From Promethearchaeota archaeon (lineage in GTDB: Archaea; Asgardarchaeota; Lokiarchaeia; Helarchaeales; RDOG01), in the NCBI GenBank assembly GCA_011365055.1, contig RDOG01000015.1:1-64000 (forward strand): a stretch of 64,000 nucleotides of DNA. The letters are read 5' to 3'. Positions 35,148 to 44,589 of the stretch are shown here, piece by piece (positions within the stretch are counted from its first letter, which is position 1; each line of letters starts with the position of its first letter). Made by a program: the position numbers and the translations under genes. The notes beneath the pieces were generated by a model. That model was not told the DNA's origin. It searched no databases and saw only the letters and a program-made list of their open reading frames with translations.

Positions 35148-36263
35148 TTATTTTCTTTTTGCAGGCTTTTCTTGCTTTTCATAGCCTAAAGAAGAAATCA
35201 AATCAAATGGTTCTATTGTGACTTCATCAAAGGTTTCCTTTTCAATGATTTTGTGGGGACGGTGTTTTGCTTGCAAATCCTGAGAAACCGCTACTGCACT
35301 TTTCGCAATACTTTTTAAATTTCTAGTAATATTTATCAAGCTTACGATAGTCGTAACATCATTCATACTTTTCAAGATTTGATTTTCAATATCATTATTA
35401 AGAATCTTGACTTCTTTGATGTTATTTAAGACGGAATTAGCACGCATGAAATCTGTCTTAAAAAAAGCAAGGATGGCATCTTGTTGCATTCTTCTTACAA
35501 AACGTGACAAACGAATAATTTGTTCTATTATTTCCGGACTTATGTCTTTTTCAAGCAATTCAATTGCATTTACTGCTATTTCACTGGCATAATGAGCTTT
35601 TTTACTTAAATCGCGAGCTAATACAAGACCCAATACGCAGTCTATTTTCATCTCGCTGGGACAAATATCAATGATGTTAATTTTATTATTCAAGGATAAA
35701 TTCAATTGTCTTAACATCAAATAAAATAATTTTTCAACTAGTTTTTCCCTATTTATCACATCGTTTGCAAGTATCTTATCACGTTCTTCAAGAGATTTAA
35801 TCGCATCGACGTGCATGGACGAGACTAACGTGTAAATTCGTTTTATCAAACTATGCAAGGGAAATTTATGGGGATCAACTAGAATTCTAATAATGATTTT
35901 TGAAGCGAATTCTTCTGAAATTTCCGTTCCAATTAAATTATTTGTAGCATTTCTAATGATTTTTTTATTCTCTAGGGTGATCGTTTTTTGAGAAGAAATT
36001 TGTATTATGTCGGATCCTTGAATGTAATAGCTATTTATGCAACGTTCCAAAGAGTTTTCTTCTTCATATTCTTCAATATCAATGTTAAATTCTAAGAGTC
36101 GAGCTTGATGGTTTCCTGACAATTGAATTCTTAAAGATCCATCTTCTTCACGTAAAATATTTATTTCATTACCCTTTCTTATATCTAAATCTGTTACCCA
36201 ATCTTTTGGTAACGTTATAAAAAAACTGCCACTTGCCGTGCTTTGAATTTTTCTTGTTTCCAT
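35148..36263 (-). CDS. AbrB-PhoU-domain phosphate-uptake-type regulator
   Basis: 371 residues. An N-terminal AbrB/SpoVT-like DNA-binding swapped hairpin (RKIQSTASGSFFITLPKDWV, LDIRKGNEINI) is followed by two PhoU-like helical repeats (about 115-345). Archaeal proteins with this architecture are annotated as phosphate uptake regulators, but no phosphate transporter genes are near. It starts with ATG, divergent from the gene at 36399; the shared gap holds TATATAAATATATT-type promoter sequence. Confidence 0.85.
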   Translation of the reverse strand: METRKIQSTASGSFFITLPKDWVTDLDIRKGNEINILREEDGSLRIQLSGNHQARLLEFNIDIEEYEEENSLERCINSYYIQGSDIIQISSQKTITLENKKIIRNATNNLIGTEISEEFASKIIIRILVDPHKFPLHSLIKRIYTLVSSMHVDAIKSLEERDKILANDVINREKLVEKLFYLMLRQLNLSLNNKINIIDICPSEMKIDCVLGLVLARDLSKKAHYASEIAVNAIELLEKDISPEIIEQIIRLSRFVRRMQQDAILAFFKTDFMRANSVLNNIKEVKILNNDIENQILKSMNDVTTIVSLINITRNLKSIAKSAVAVSQDLQAKHRPHKIIEKETFDEVTIEPFDLISSLGYEKQEKPAKRK

Positions 36264-36398
36264 GATCTCAAATTCTCCAATTTTTTAATCATACTAGTAT
36301 ATATCAAATATATATAAATATATTCTGATCATAAAAACTGTAATCTATTTACAAAATATATAATTATAGTGCCACCAAGTATGTATTTGGTGAAAAAA

Positions 36399-37235
36399 AT
36401 GGAACCAATAGAAATAACGATACAAAAAGCAGGAAAAGAAAGAGGAACTAGACTCTACATTAATAGTAAAGATTTAGATAATATAAGGAAAAAATTTGGA
36501 GATGACTTTTTTCTTTTTACGGAAAAAAAGTTAAAAGCTTCTTTAGATGCGAATAACAGCACAATATTGATAAGCTCTTTTGATGAGTCGCCAGAAAATG
36601 AAAATTGCACCCTTATGGATCCAGATGTGAATTTTCTCAATACTATAGGCGATGATTTAATATACGATTTCGGAGAAATTGATGAAAGTGATTGCCACTC
36701 ATTACATTTTTTCATGCCTGTTGATGGAACGGGCGATAATGTGTGGGTTGCAGAAGTTTCAATAAATGGAAGACTTGCATTTTATTGTGTAGCAGATAAG
36801 ACTTCAGAGCTGAAAGATGAAATCGAAAGAAAAGCTCTAAAACACTTCCCAGGCTTATTAGCACTAGAAGCCTTTGATATAAAGGAGTTTAAAGCTGACT
36901 TAGTTTATTCTCCAGTACCAGGTCACATAGCAATGGAAGCATACAAATATATAGCAAACAAGAAACTTGGAAATGTCGAAATTCCTTCACATAAATCAAT
37001 TCCAAACGATACGGAATTAACTCCGATCGTTGATATGAATAAAGGATCTTTAAATGGTTTAAAAGTCAAAAGCAGAGGTATCTTAGCTAAATTTGAGATT
37101 GAAGCAATTGCTAACAAGGATTCAAAAGTAAAAGATGTACAGCTGATGATGAAAGATAAAAAATTAGCTTGGAAAGTTATTTCTGATAAAGGCACGAATT
37201 TTTATGATACAATTACAGGTAAAAAGATGATTTAA
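36399..37235 (+). CDS. Hypothetical protein sharing an N-terminal domain with the Mer extension
   Basis: 278 residues, not recognised. Residues 1-60 (AGKERGTRLYINSKDLDNIR, then FGDDFF and DANNSTILISSF) parallel the start of the Mer-fusion protein (KGANRGVSIYFGTNELNELK, FGIDLR, DNKIVLIPF), so both carry one small domain. The rest is alpha/beta with a NVWVAEVSINGRLAFYCVAD segment and a C-terminal strand-rich part. ATG 36399 is preferred over GTG 36369 because GGTGA at 36389-36393 lies five bases upstream. Divergent from the PhoU regulator. Confidence 0.6.
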   Translation: MEPIEITIQKAGKERGTRLYINSKDLDNIRKKFGDDFFLFTEKKLKASLDANNSTILISSFDESPENENCTLMDPDVNFLNTIGDDLIYDFGEIDESDCHSLHFFMPVDGTGDNVWVAEVSINGRLAFYCVADKTSELKDEIERKALKHFPGLLALEAFDIKEFKADLVYSPVPGHIAMEAYKYIANKKLGNVEIPSHKSIPNDTELTPIVDMNKGSLNGLKVKSRGILAKFEIEAIANKDSKVKDVQLMMKDKKLAWKVISDKGTNFYDTITGKKMI

Positions 37236-37402
37236 ATAATTTTTAATTCTCTTTTTTTACATATTTTGAGGAATAAATTTAAAAATGAGCTTTTATTAAA
37301 AAATTGAAACTATATTTAGCATTTGCTAATTTTTTTTCATCTTAAACTAATTTTCGAGAAAAAACTGTATAATAATTAAAGAAAGAAAAAAAAGGAAGAT
37401 AT

Positions 37403-38338
37403 TTATTTTAAAACTTCCTCAATAATGGCTCTGACTACTTCGGGATAATCAACAGCCATTATGTGCACGCCAGCACATTTTGTGGTTTGTTTCAATTCTT
37501 TAATGAAGGGTACAAAGAAATCAACGTTTAATTTTGCATAAGCTTTTTCTTTATCTCCTTTGGATGCATCTGACTTCTTGACCGCCTTGAAAGCATCTAA
37601 TAATTCCTGTGGAACCGAGACTCCTGGAATAAAATCATTGAAATATTTTGCAATACCATATGATTTCATTGGAAATACTCCAATACAAACGGGAAGCCTA
37701 TCTCCATCCGCATTTTTCGTATTCTCAAGGCCATTTAAGAAATCCTTTGTTTTATCCATTTGATAAATTACTTGTGTTTGTACAAAATCACCAAGGTGTG
37801 ATTTTCGCTGAATCTTCATAATTTCGGCTTCTAATGTCTCACAATTTGGATTTCCTGCCATTCCAAGCCAAAATTTAGGTGGAGTTTCAACTTTGTGCCC
37901 ATTCAAGTCTTCACCTGCTTGTAATTTTTTAGCAAGATAACATAATTGACCTGAATCAATATCAAAAACAGGTTTTGCATTTGGAGTATCACCCACTCCT
38001 GCATGATCTCCTGTTAATGTTAATACATTTCTGATTCCCAATGCATAAGCACCTAACAAATCTGCAATGAGTCCTATTCTATTTCGATCTCTACAAGTTA
38101 ATTGATAGACTGGTTCCATTCCTGCTTTAAGGACTAGATAAGAAGCCGTTAGACTGCTATGATAAGCCATTGCTTGAGGTCCATCAGTAACATTACAAGC
38201 AATTACAGATCCTATCATTTCTTGAGCCCCTTTTATTGTATGATTGATATCTACTGTTTTTTCTGGCTCAAGTTCTCCAGTAAAAACGAACTTACCAGTT
38301 TTCATGTATTCATGAAGTTTTGAAATGTATTCCGGCAT
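37403..38338 (-). CDS. metF: 5,10-methylenetetrahydrofolate reductase
   Basis: A 311-residue TIM-barrel flavoprotein. FTGELEPEKTVDINHTIKGA at the N-terminus, CNVTDGPQA, YQLTCRDRNRIGLIADLLGA (folate and FAD contacts), and LTLTGDH are typical of MTHFR. It reduces methylene-THF to methyl-THF. Its gene overlaps or abuts metV, and together they resemble the MetVF type of anaerobes. ATG 38338 is preferred to GTG 38347, because the GGAGGAG SD is only 3 bases from the GTG but about 10-12 from the ATG. The family in acetogens can receive electrons from partner subunits. Confidence 0.92.
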   Translation of the reverse strand: MPEYISKLHEYMKTGKFVFTGELEPEKTVDINHTIKGAQEMIGSVIACNVTDGPQAMAYHSSLTASYLVLKAGMEPVYQLTCRDRNRIGLIADLLGAYALGIRNVLTLTGDHAGVGDTPNAKPVFDIDSGQLCYLAKKLQAGEDLNGHKVETPPKFWLGMAGNPNCETLEAEIMKIQRKSHLGDFVQTQVIYQMDKTKDFLNGLENTKNADGDRLPVCIGVFPMKSYGIAKYFNDFIPGVSVPQELLDAFKAVKKSDASKGDKEKAYAKLNVDFFVPFIKELKQTTKCAGVHIMAVDYPEVVRAIIEEVLK

Positions 38339-38339
38339 T

Positions 38340-39008
38340 TTAAGCACTCTCCTCCTTTGGAATTTTTCTTGGGTGATTTTCCAACAAAAAGTCAGTTGGT
38401 GGATGGAATATTAAATACTTGTTTAATTGATTTATTTCTTTTAATTTGTTATAAATTAAAATCCATGCGCAGTCATTCACGTAACCTCCATACTCACATT
38501 TCGAGCCGTTGGCAACGCCTCCACAAGGACCATTCAATAAGCCTTTGGCACATCGAGTCTTAGGGCAGATGCCTCCAGTATCACCTAGTACGCACTCACC
38601 GCATGCTTTACAATACTCCTTAAAATTGCCTAACTTCTCTGTAATTCCCATAAAGACTGTATCATTCGAAGGTATTATCACGTGATTTGTTACTTCTGCA
38701 AAAGCTTGACATCCAAGTCCACAACTCATGATAATTGCTACATCCGCATTGGGAACTTCAGAATTTTCTTTCTTTAGACTATTATAATCTTTTTTTGTAA
38801 GTCTCTTATCACAAGGTTCTTCAAAAACGGCTGAAGCAATTACAGTCTTTCCTTTTTCCTTTAGCAGTTCGACCATCTCTTTGACTTGGTCTTCTCCGCC
38901 AGTTTGACACTTGGTTGCGCAAGAGCTACAGCCGATTACTAAAAATTTATTAAAGGGTTCAAAAGATTTTATAATCTCTTCAACTTCTTTTTTTTGGGTT
39001 ACTATCAT
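38340..39008 (-). CDS. metV: MetV-like Zn/Fe-S protein (MTHFR C-terminal domain)
   Basis: A 222-residue Cys-rich protein. VIGCSSCATKCQTGG near the start, IIMSCGLGCQAFAE in the middle, and YCKACGECVLGDTGGICP followed by RCAKGLLNGPCGG at the C-terminal end are the MetV signature; the C-terminal cysteines are those of the MTHFR C-terminal domain. MetV forms a complex with MetF and probably delivers electrons to it. AGAGG about 10 bases before the ATG is a good SD. First gene of the metVF operon. Confidence 0.9.
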   Translation of the reverse strand: MIVTQKKEVEEIIKSFEPFNKFLVIGCSSCATKCQTGGEDQVKEMVELLKEKGKTVIASAVFEEPCDKRLTKKDYNSLKKENSEVPNADVAIIMSCGLGCQAFAEVTNHVIIPSNDTVFMGITEKLGNFKEYCKACGECVLGDTGGICPKTRCAKGLLNGPCGGVANGSKCEYGGYVNDCAWILIYNKLKEINQLNKYLIFHPPTDFLLENHPRKIPKEESA

Positions 39009-39363
39009 ATTTTTCTAACCTCTAAGGATTAAAAATACATAGTTTTTGTTTGAAAATATCCTCTAAGAATTCAATTCAAAAATTAGTTAAAAAATTTTAT
39101 CACTAAAACAATTTTGAAGATAATACAGCATTTACAGACGATTATTCATTAAATATTCCCATAATTTTAAGAAATATTATTATTTCCAACCGATATTTCA
39201 TACTTATTGATGAAAAAGTTTTGAGAATCTAGAATTTTTTTTTAAAATGATATGTTATTACTATTATTATTTTTTCAAAAATTCTCTAGTTTATTCATTT
39301 AAAGAATGTAAAATAAGAATGTTGTATGATTAATGTTAATAAAATCTATACTAAAAGGTGATA
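39009..39363. other. AT-rich intergenic stretch upstream of metV
   Basis: 355 bases without a credible gene. The metV SD is at its left edge and a T9 run lies at about 39236-39244. No palindrome of note was found. It should hold the metV promoter near the left end. Confidence 0.5.
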
Positions 39364-39585
39364 ATTAATAGAGAACTCCCCATATTGACATTTTGGACAA
39401 TCATGTTAATTTTCACGGCAAATTTTATTATATTTTTAGGATTCTTACTCAACCTCGTTGATATCATTTGAACGGTGCTCGCAATTGTCATTTTAAATCT
39501 CTTATTGGCAGTTCTGGTATTGTGGGAATTTAAAGAGAGAAATCTAGTGAATATAGGGAAAAAAAGTCAACTTTTTCTTGAATAA
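39364..39585 (+). pseudogene. Small two-TM protein remnant with internal TGA
   Basis: One plus-strand frame encodes two hydrophobic helices: MLIFTANFIIFLGFLLNLVD (from ATG 39403) and, after an in-frame TGA at 39469, TVLAIVILNLLLAVLVLWEF, then a charged tail KERNLVNIGKKSQLFLE and a stop at 39585. The frame is open upstream to 39364 without a canonical start other than TTG 39385. TGA may replace a former Trp codon. Function unknown; a dead gene is most likely. Confidence 0.4.
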
Positions 39586-39790
39586 AGACGTTTAACTTTA
39601 CTTCGACCATCGTGGAATTTTTTTTGAGGCTCTTGTACGCTCTCCATGGCTCTACGATGACCTCATTACCCCAATAGAACTTGGTATTTGTCTCAAGTTC
39701 TGAACGTTTTTTCTTTAATTCATCTTGTGTAATGAAATTTTTTTCAATTTTTGAATAATTTTTTAATAAAAATAATTGTTCTTCAAACCA
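39530..39790 (-). pseudogene. Headless gene fragment
   Basis: An 86-residue minus-strand frame follows directly after a TAA and has no start codon. It reads as normal protein: WFEEQLFLLKNYSKIEKNF, then ITQDELKKKRSELETNTKF and YWGNEVIVEPWRAYKSLKK, ending SLYSLDFSL. No homologous continuation was found upstream. It appears to be the tail of a lost gene. Family not recognised. Confidence 0.4.
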
Positions 39791-39998
39791 TTAAGAAAGT
39801 TAAAGCGTATTTGAGTCATAATAAATATGAAAAGATAGAATATTAAAAAAAAACAAATTCAAAATTTATTTTAAATAATTTATTCTAGTAATTAATCTAA
39901 ACTAAATAATTTTCTCTGCTTATATTTATTTAGTATAATTAATCTTTCATCTGTAGGTAAACATTAACTTGTTCTAATTTCTTTTGGAGATATATTAA

Positions 39999-42059
39999 AT
40001 GAATGCAAAAAATGAAAAGAATTCGAATCGACTAATTAATGAAAAAAGTCCATATTTATTACAACATGCTTATGATTCTGTAGATTGGTATCCATGGGGT
40101 GAGGATGCATTTGAGAAAGCTCGAAAAGAAAATAAACCAATTTTTCTTTCCATTGGGTATTCTACTTGTCATTGGTGTCATGTAATGCATTCAAAATCCT
40201 TTTCTAACGAAATTATTGCTAATTTATTAAATGAAACATTTGTATCTATAAAAGTGGATAGGGAAGAGCGCCCAGATATTGATAATATTTATATGCAAGT
40301 ATGTCAAATGATGACAGGATCTGGAGGATGGCCACTTTCAATTATAATGAATTTTGAAAAAAAACCCTTTTTTGCGGCTACGTATATCCCTCCAGAACAA
40401 ATGATGGCATTAATTCCCCACATAAAGGAATTATGGAAATCAAAACAATATGAAGTAATGAATGCTGCAGATGAAGTAATTTTAAATCTAAGACTACAAA
40501 TTCGAGAGCAAAAAGGTGAAAATCTTAATGAAGAATTATTAAAGGTAACCTATGACCAACTATCGAAGAAATTTGATTCTAAGAATGGTGGATTCTCCCT
40601 TGCACCAAAATTCCCGACTCCTCATAATTTATTATTTCTATTAAGATATTGGAAACGTTATAAAGATGAAAAAGCTCTTTTTATGGTAGAACATACTTTA
40701 GAAAAAATGCGCCAAGGAGGGATTTATGATCATATAGGATTTGGATTTGCACGTTATTCAACAGATCCCTATTGGTTGGTACCGCATTTTGAAAAGATGT
40801 TATATGATCAAGCTTTAATGGCATTGGTTTATATTGAGGCTTATCAAATTACAAAGAAAAAAGAATATGAAAAAATTGCTAGGGAGATTTTCACGTATGT
40901 AATGCGGGATATGACTTCTCCAGAAGGAGGATTTTATTCTGCTGAAGATGCTGATAGTGAAGGTGAAGAAGGCAAGTTTTATTTATGGTCATTAAACGAA
41001 TTACATGATATATTAGATGAAGAAGAACTCAATTTAGTTAAAAGAATTTTTAACGTTCAGGAATCTGGTAACTTTATTGAACAGATCGAGGGGGAAAAAA
41101 ATGGTTTGAATATTATTCACCTTACGAAACCCTTAAAAGAATTAGAGCTTGTTTCTGATAAAATAAATAGAATTCGTAATAAACTTTTTGACATTAGAGA
41201 GAAAAGGGTACATCCTGGAAAAGATGATAAAATTTTAACAGATTGGAATGGTCTAATGATATCAGTATTTGCTCTTGGTTCGATAATTTTTAAAGATTAC
41301 AAATTAGCTAAAGTCGCTGAAAAAGCAGCTAACTTCATACTGGATAATTTAAAAAATACCAATGGCAAATTACTTCATCGTTTTAAGGATGGTGATGCCT
41401 CAATTCCTGCCATGATTGATGATTATGCGTTTTTAATATGGGGATTGCTTGAGCTTTACGAAGCTAATTATAATACCTTTTATCTGAGAGAAGCCTTTGA
41501 ATTAAATAAAGTAATGATAAATCATTTTTGGGATCAAGAGAATGGTGGATTCTTTTTTACAGCAGATGATAATGAAGAACTTCTAGTCCGAAAAAAAGAA
41601 GCTTATGATGGTGCAATCCCATCTGGTAATTCAGTTGCAATGTTAAATCTTCTACGTCTTGGCACCATTAATGGTGATCTTGAATTAATTAGAAAAGCTG
41701 ATGAATTAGGTAAAGTATTTTCAAATCAATTAAGAAACAATCCTTCTTCACATACGTTTTTTATGATTGCTTTAGACTATAAAATAGGACCTTCTTATTT
41801 AGTGGTGATTGCGGGAAAAAAAAATGCTCCCGATACCAATGAAATGCTTGATGCTTTAATTTCTCGATTTATTCCTAACAAATTTATTATTTTGAATTTA
41901 CTTGATGAAGAAAATTTTGAATTGACTAAAATATCTGAGATAATTCAGAACCAAATCCCGATAGATGGGAAAGCTACTGCATATATCTGTTTTAATTATA
42001 CTTGTAAGGATCCCACAATTGATATCGAACGAATGTTGGAATTAATGAGCGAAAATTAA
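39999..42059 (+). CDS. DUF255 thioredoxin-domain / (alpha/alpha)6-barrel protein (YyaL-like)
   Basis: A 686-residue soluble protein. The N-terminal domain (about 5-165) is the DUF255 thioredoxin-like fold with [20 protein letters not shown], the CHWCHVM redox-like motif, [15 protein letters not shown] and [11 protein letters not shown]. The C-terminal part is an (alpha/alpha)6 barrel related to N-acylglucosamine 2-epimerases ([31 protein letters not shown]). This architecture is that of bacterial YyaL and human SPATA20; the biochemical role is unknown. ATG start with GGAG 10 bases upstream. Confidence 0.92.
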   Translation: MNAKNEKNSNRLINEKSPYLLQHAYDSVDWYPWGEDAFEKARKENKPIFLSIGYSTCHWCHVMHSKSFSNEIIANLLNETFVSIKVDREERPDIDNIYMQVCQMMTGSGGWPLSIIMNFEKKPFFAATYIPPEQMMALIPHIKELWKSKQYEVMNAADEVILNLRLQIREQKGENLNEELLKVTYDQLSKKFDSKNGGFSLAPKFPTPHNLLFLLRYWKRYKDEKALFMVEHTLEKMRQGGIYDHIGFGFARYSTDPYWLVPHFEKMLYDQALMALVYIEAYQITKKKEYEKIAREIFTYVMRDMTSPEGGFYSAEDADSEGEEGKFYLWSLNELHDILDEEELNLVKRIFNVQESGNFIEQIEGEKNGLNIIHLTKPLKELELVSDKINRIRNKLFDIREKRVHPGKDDKILTDWNGLMISVFALGSIIFKDYKLAKVAEKAANFILDNLKNTNGKLLHRFKDGDASIPAMIDDYAFLIWGLLELYEANYNTFYLREAFELNKVMINHFWDQENGGFFFTADDNEELLVRKKEAYDGAIPSGNSVAMLNLLRLGTINGDLELIRKADELGKVFSNQLRNNPSSHTFFMIALDYKIGPSYLVVIAGKKNAPDTNEMLDALISRFIPNKFIILNLLDEENFELTKISEIIQNQIPIDGKATAYICFNYTCKDPTIDIERMLELMSEN

Positions 42060-42104
42060 AAACATTTATTTTTTTCTAATCTTTAAATAGAATAGTGGTG
42101 ATTA

Positions 42105-43463
42105 ATGGTCGAAGAATCTGACATTCTTATTGTTGGTGCAGGAACCGCTGGAATTTATTTTGGATGGCTCATGGCAAAAAAAAGCCATTCTGTAACCATT
42201 ATCGAGAGAGATTCATGGGAAAAGATTGGAAATAGGTTAGAGATTTTTCATATTGATAGTATAAGATTCGATCAGTTCAATATTTTACCTCCAAACGAAG
42301 GAACGCGTGAATTAATTGGAATTTGGGAAGAGGGTAAGGCTCATTCTCCTGATGGGTTAATTTCAAAGACTCTAAAATATCCATTTCACGTAATGCGCCT
42401 CCCTGAATTCATTCAGCGCTTAATAACATTATCTGAATTAGATCGTGTCAATTTTGTTTTTAATTGTTCATTTAAAGACTTTATTTATAAGAATAATGAA
42501 ATTATAGGTGTGATTGCAGAAAAAGAAGGGAAAAAAGTAAAATATAAAGCTAGAATAGTCGTAGATGCTTCTGGCACGAGCTCCGCGCTTCGCTCTAAAT
42601 TGCCACCAGAGCATAAAGTGGAAACTTTTAAACTAGGTCCAGATGACGTCTTATATGTCATTTTACGTTACATTAAATGGTTGCATCCAGATAAACCTCA
42701 TCCAATAGGATTGAATCTTTGGCCGTTACATAAAGTATTTTGTAATCCTTCATATGATGTAAATGGTGCAATTCTAGGAATCGGGCAGCCAGGCTCATAT
42801 GAAAATTCAGAAAAAGTTCTGAAGGACTTTTTGGCCTGTACTGAATTTCCACCTTTTGATATTGAAAAAATTGAGCGCGGGATAACACCTTATAGAAGAC
42901 CTCCATATTCTCTCGTTGGTGATGCTTTTATCTGTATAGGTGATAGTGCTTGCATAACGAAACCATTTTCTGGCGAGGGTGTTACAGCTTCTTGGACGTT
43001 GTGTAAAATTGCAGCTGAAATTGCTGATGAAGCACTCAAAAATGAAGGATATATCTCGAGAGACTTGTTATGGGACGTAAATGTCCAATATTTTCGAGAT
43101 CAAGGTGCAAAATTTGCTGAAAATTTTGCTCAACTTCCCGGAGCTGCAAACACAACTGCTAAAGAAATGAATTATTTATTCCAAAAAGACATAATTTTTA
43201 GCGAACAAGATTTATTGGAAGTCAATCGAGATTTTGAAATTAAAATGTCCTTTGTAAAAACCATCAAGCTTGTTGGAAAAATGCTTTTGGGATTATTATC
43301 AAGAAACTTTTCACGAAAAAATTTATTTGGTTTAGTTGGTGCATTAGGTACTGCAGGAAAAATTCGAAAACATTATGAAAGTTTTCCCAAAGACGTTAAT
43401 GATTTTGATAAATGGGTTGAAAAAGCAAAAAAGCTATGGATTAAAGCTGGATTTTCTTATTAA
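42105..43463 (+). CDS. Geranylgeranyl-reductase-family flavoprotein
   Basis: 452 residues. The N-terminal Rossmann motif DILIVGAGTAGIYFGWLMAK binds FAD; IVVDASGTSSALR and CIGDSACITKPFSGEGVTAS are the second and third FAD motifs of the geranylgeranyl reductase family. Members saturate the isoprenoid chains of archaeal lipids, although this one is divergent from typical archaeal GGRs, so another substrate is possible. ATG start with GGTGAT just upstream. It follows the DUF255 gene by 45 bases. Confidence 0.8.
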   Translation: MVEESDILIVGAGTAGIYFGWLMAKKSHSVTIIERDSWEKIGNRLEIFHIDSIRFDQFNILPPNEGTRELIGIWEEGKAHSPDGLISKTLKYPFHVMRLPEFIQRLITLSELDRVNFVFNCSFKDFIYKNNEIIGVIAEKEGKKVKYKARIVVDASGTSSALRSKLPPEHKVETFKLGPDDVLYVILRYIKWLHPDKPHPIGLNLWPLHKVFCNPSYDVNGAILGIGQPGSYENSEKVLKDFLACTEFPPFDIEKIERGITPYRRPPYSLVGDAFICIGDSACITKPFSGEGVTASWTLCKIAAEIADEALKNEGYISRDLLWDVNVQYFRDQGAKFAENFAQLPGAANTTAKEMNYLFQKDIIFSEQDLLEVNRDFEIKMSFVKTIKLVGKMLLGLLSRNFSRKNLFGLVGALGTAGKIRKHYESFPKDVNDFDKWVEKAKKLWIKAGFSY

Positions 43464-43469
43464 ACTTTT

Positions 43470-44504
43470 CTACCATCGCCATGTTATGTCTTCTGCGTGT
43501 CCAAGCATGTTTTTTATTTTTATTTTTGTCCCATCATCTAAAATTACATGACCTGAATAATATCCCCACATCGTATCATTATCTATATTTAGTAATCCTG
43601 TTTTTATTTTCATCGGACCATTATAGATGAGTGGTTTCATTATCATTTCAAACCGCCCATCATTGCTCGTGAATTTCCAAGGTGAACCTGGATGTTTTTT
43701 ATCTATATGAAACGTGACTTGATCAATTTTATGGCAAATTCCATCATAAAATATCATATTCTCAGTATGCGTTGAAAGATCACCGAATCCATAACCGATA
43801 TTGAACCAGAGTTCGTGACCATCCACCTTACCTGCGCCAGTACCCCATAACCAAGTGACATCATAAGGCCATACTCCTTTTCCCCAATCAAGTCCCCAAT
43901 GACTATCCTCTGGATTGAAAAAATATGTTTTACCATTAAATTCAACGCTACCTTTCGCAGGCATCATGTTAATTTTATGGTTATAATAAAAACATCGATG
44001 ATCGTGTTTAAACGGTGTTGCTACTACCATGGTATCTTTTTTTGGATCTTGATATAGAATTACTTTACCTTTAAGTTTTTTAAAATATGGGTAATTTATT
44101 GATAATACTCTTCTATCTGGCAGTCTTTTAAATGCAAAACTTAATCCCCCTAAACCTAAACCCGCTCCATGAATTACTGTATCTCCCTTTTCTGAACTTA
44201 ATGGCAAATTTGTATTTCCTCGAGTTAAAGGAATGATATTACCTGTTACATAAAATTTCCTTTTTTGAAAATCTCCCCACTGAACGCCGATTAGTGTTAA
44301 ATACCCTATATCACCAACAGTTATTAGCAGTGCATAATCTTTATGGATGATGGAATAGTGCTCCCATTCTTTTATTCTGTGCCATCTAACTGCTATGTTT
44401 TCTTTATTAAATTTCAATATTGGCTTTCTGGCCCAACCCCTTTGAATGAGTGCACCTCTAATATCAAGTAAGTTTGAAGGTTTTGTTATTTCATTTTGGG
44501 TCAT
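43470..44504 (-). CDS. DUF2804-family protein
   Basis: A 344-residue protein rich in aromatic residues and beta strands. Blocks such as GALIQRGWARKPILKFN, IKEWEHYSIIHKDYALLITV, FNPEDSHWGLDWGKGVWPY and WLWGTGAGKVDGHELWFNIG match DUF2804, related to lipocalin-like AttH/CrtC folds that handle lipids. The exact reaction is unknown. Convergent with the flavoprotein gene with a 6-base gap and divergent from the methyltransferase; a shared lipid-related role is only a guess. Confidence 0.8.
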   Translation of the reverse strand: MTQNEITKPSNLLDIRGALIQRGWARKPILKFNKENIAVRWHRIKEWEHYSIIHKDYALLITVGDIGYLTLIGVQWGDFQKRKFYVTGNIIPLTRGNTNLPLSSEKGDTVIHGAGLGLGGLSFAFKRLPDRRVLSINYPYFKKLKGKVILYQDPKKDTMVVATPFKHDHRCFYYNHKINMMPAKGSVEFNGKTYFFNPEDSHWGLDWGKGVWPYDVTWLWGTGAGKVDGHELWFNIGYGFGDLSTHTENMIFYDGICHKIDQVTFHIDKKHPGSPWKFTSNDGRFEMIMKPLIYNGPMKIKTGLLNIDNDTMWGYYSGHVILDDGTKIKIKNMLGHAEDITWRW

Positions 44505-44589
44505 TTTGATCGAATCCGATTAATTTATGATTATCTTTCTATAGCTCTATTATTGATCAAAATTATTAATAAAAAAGGATGTATAAAAT

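Noticed and set aside
39469..39471. TGA read as selenocysteine in the small TM frame
   Set aside because: No Sec-type redox context (two TM helices), no visible insertion element, and no good start codon; a nonsense change is simpler.
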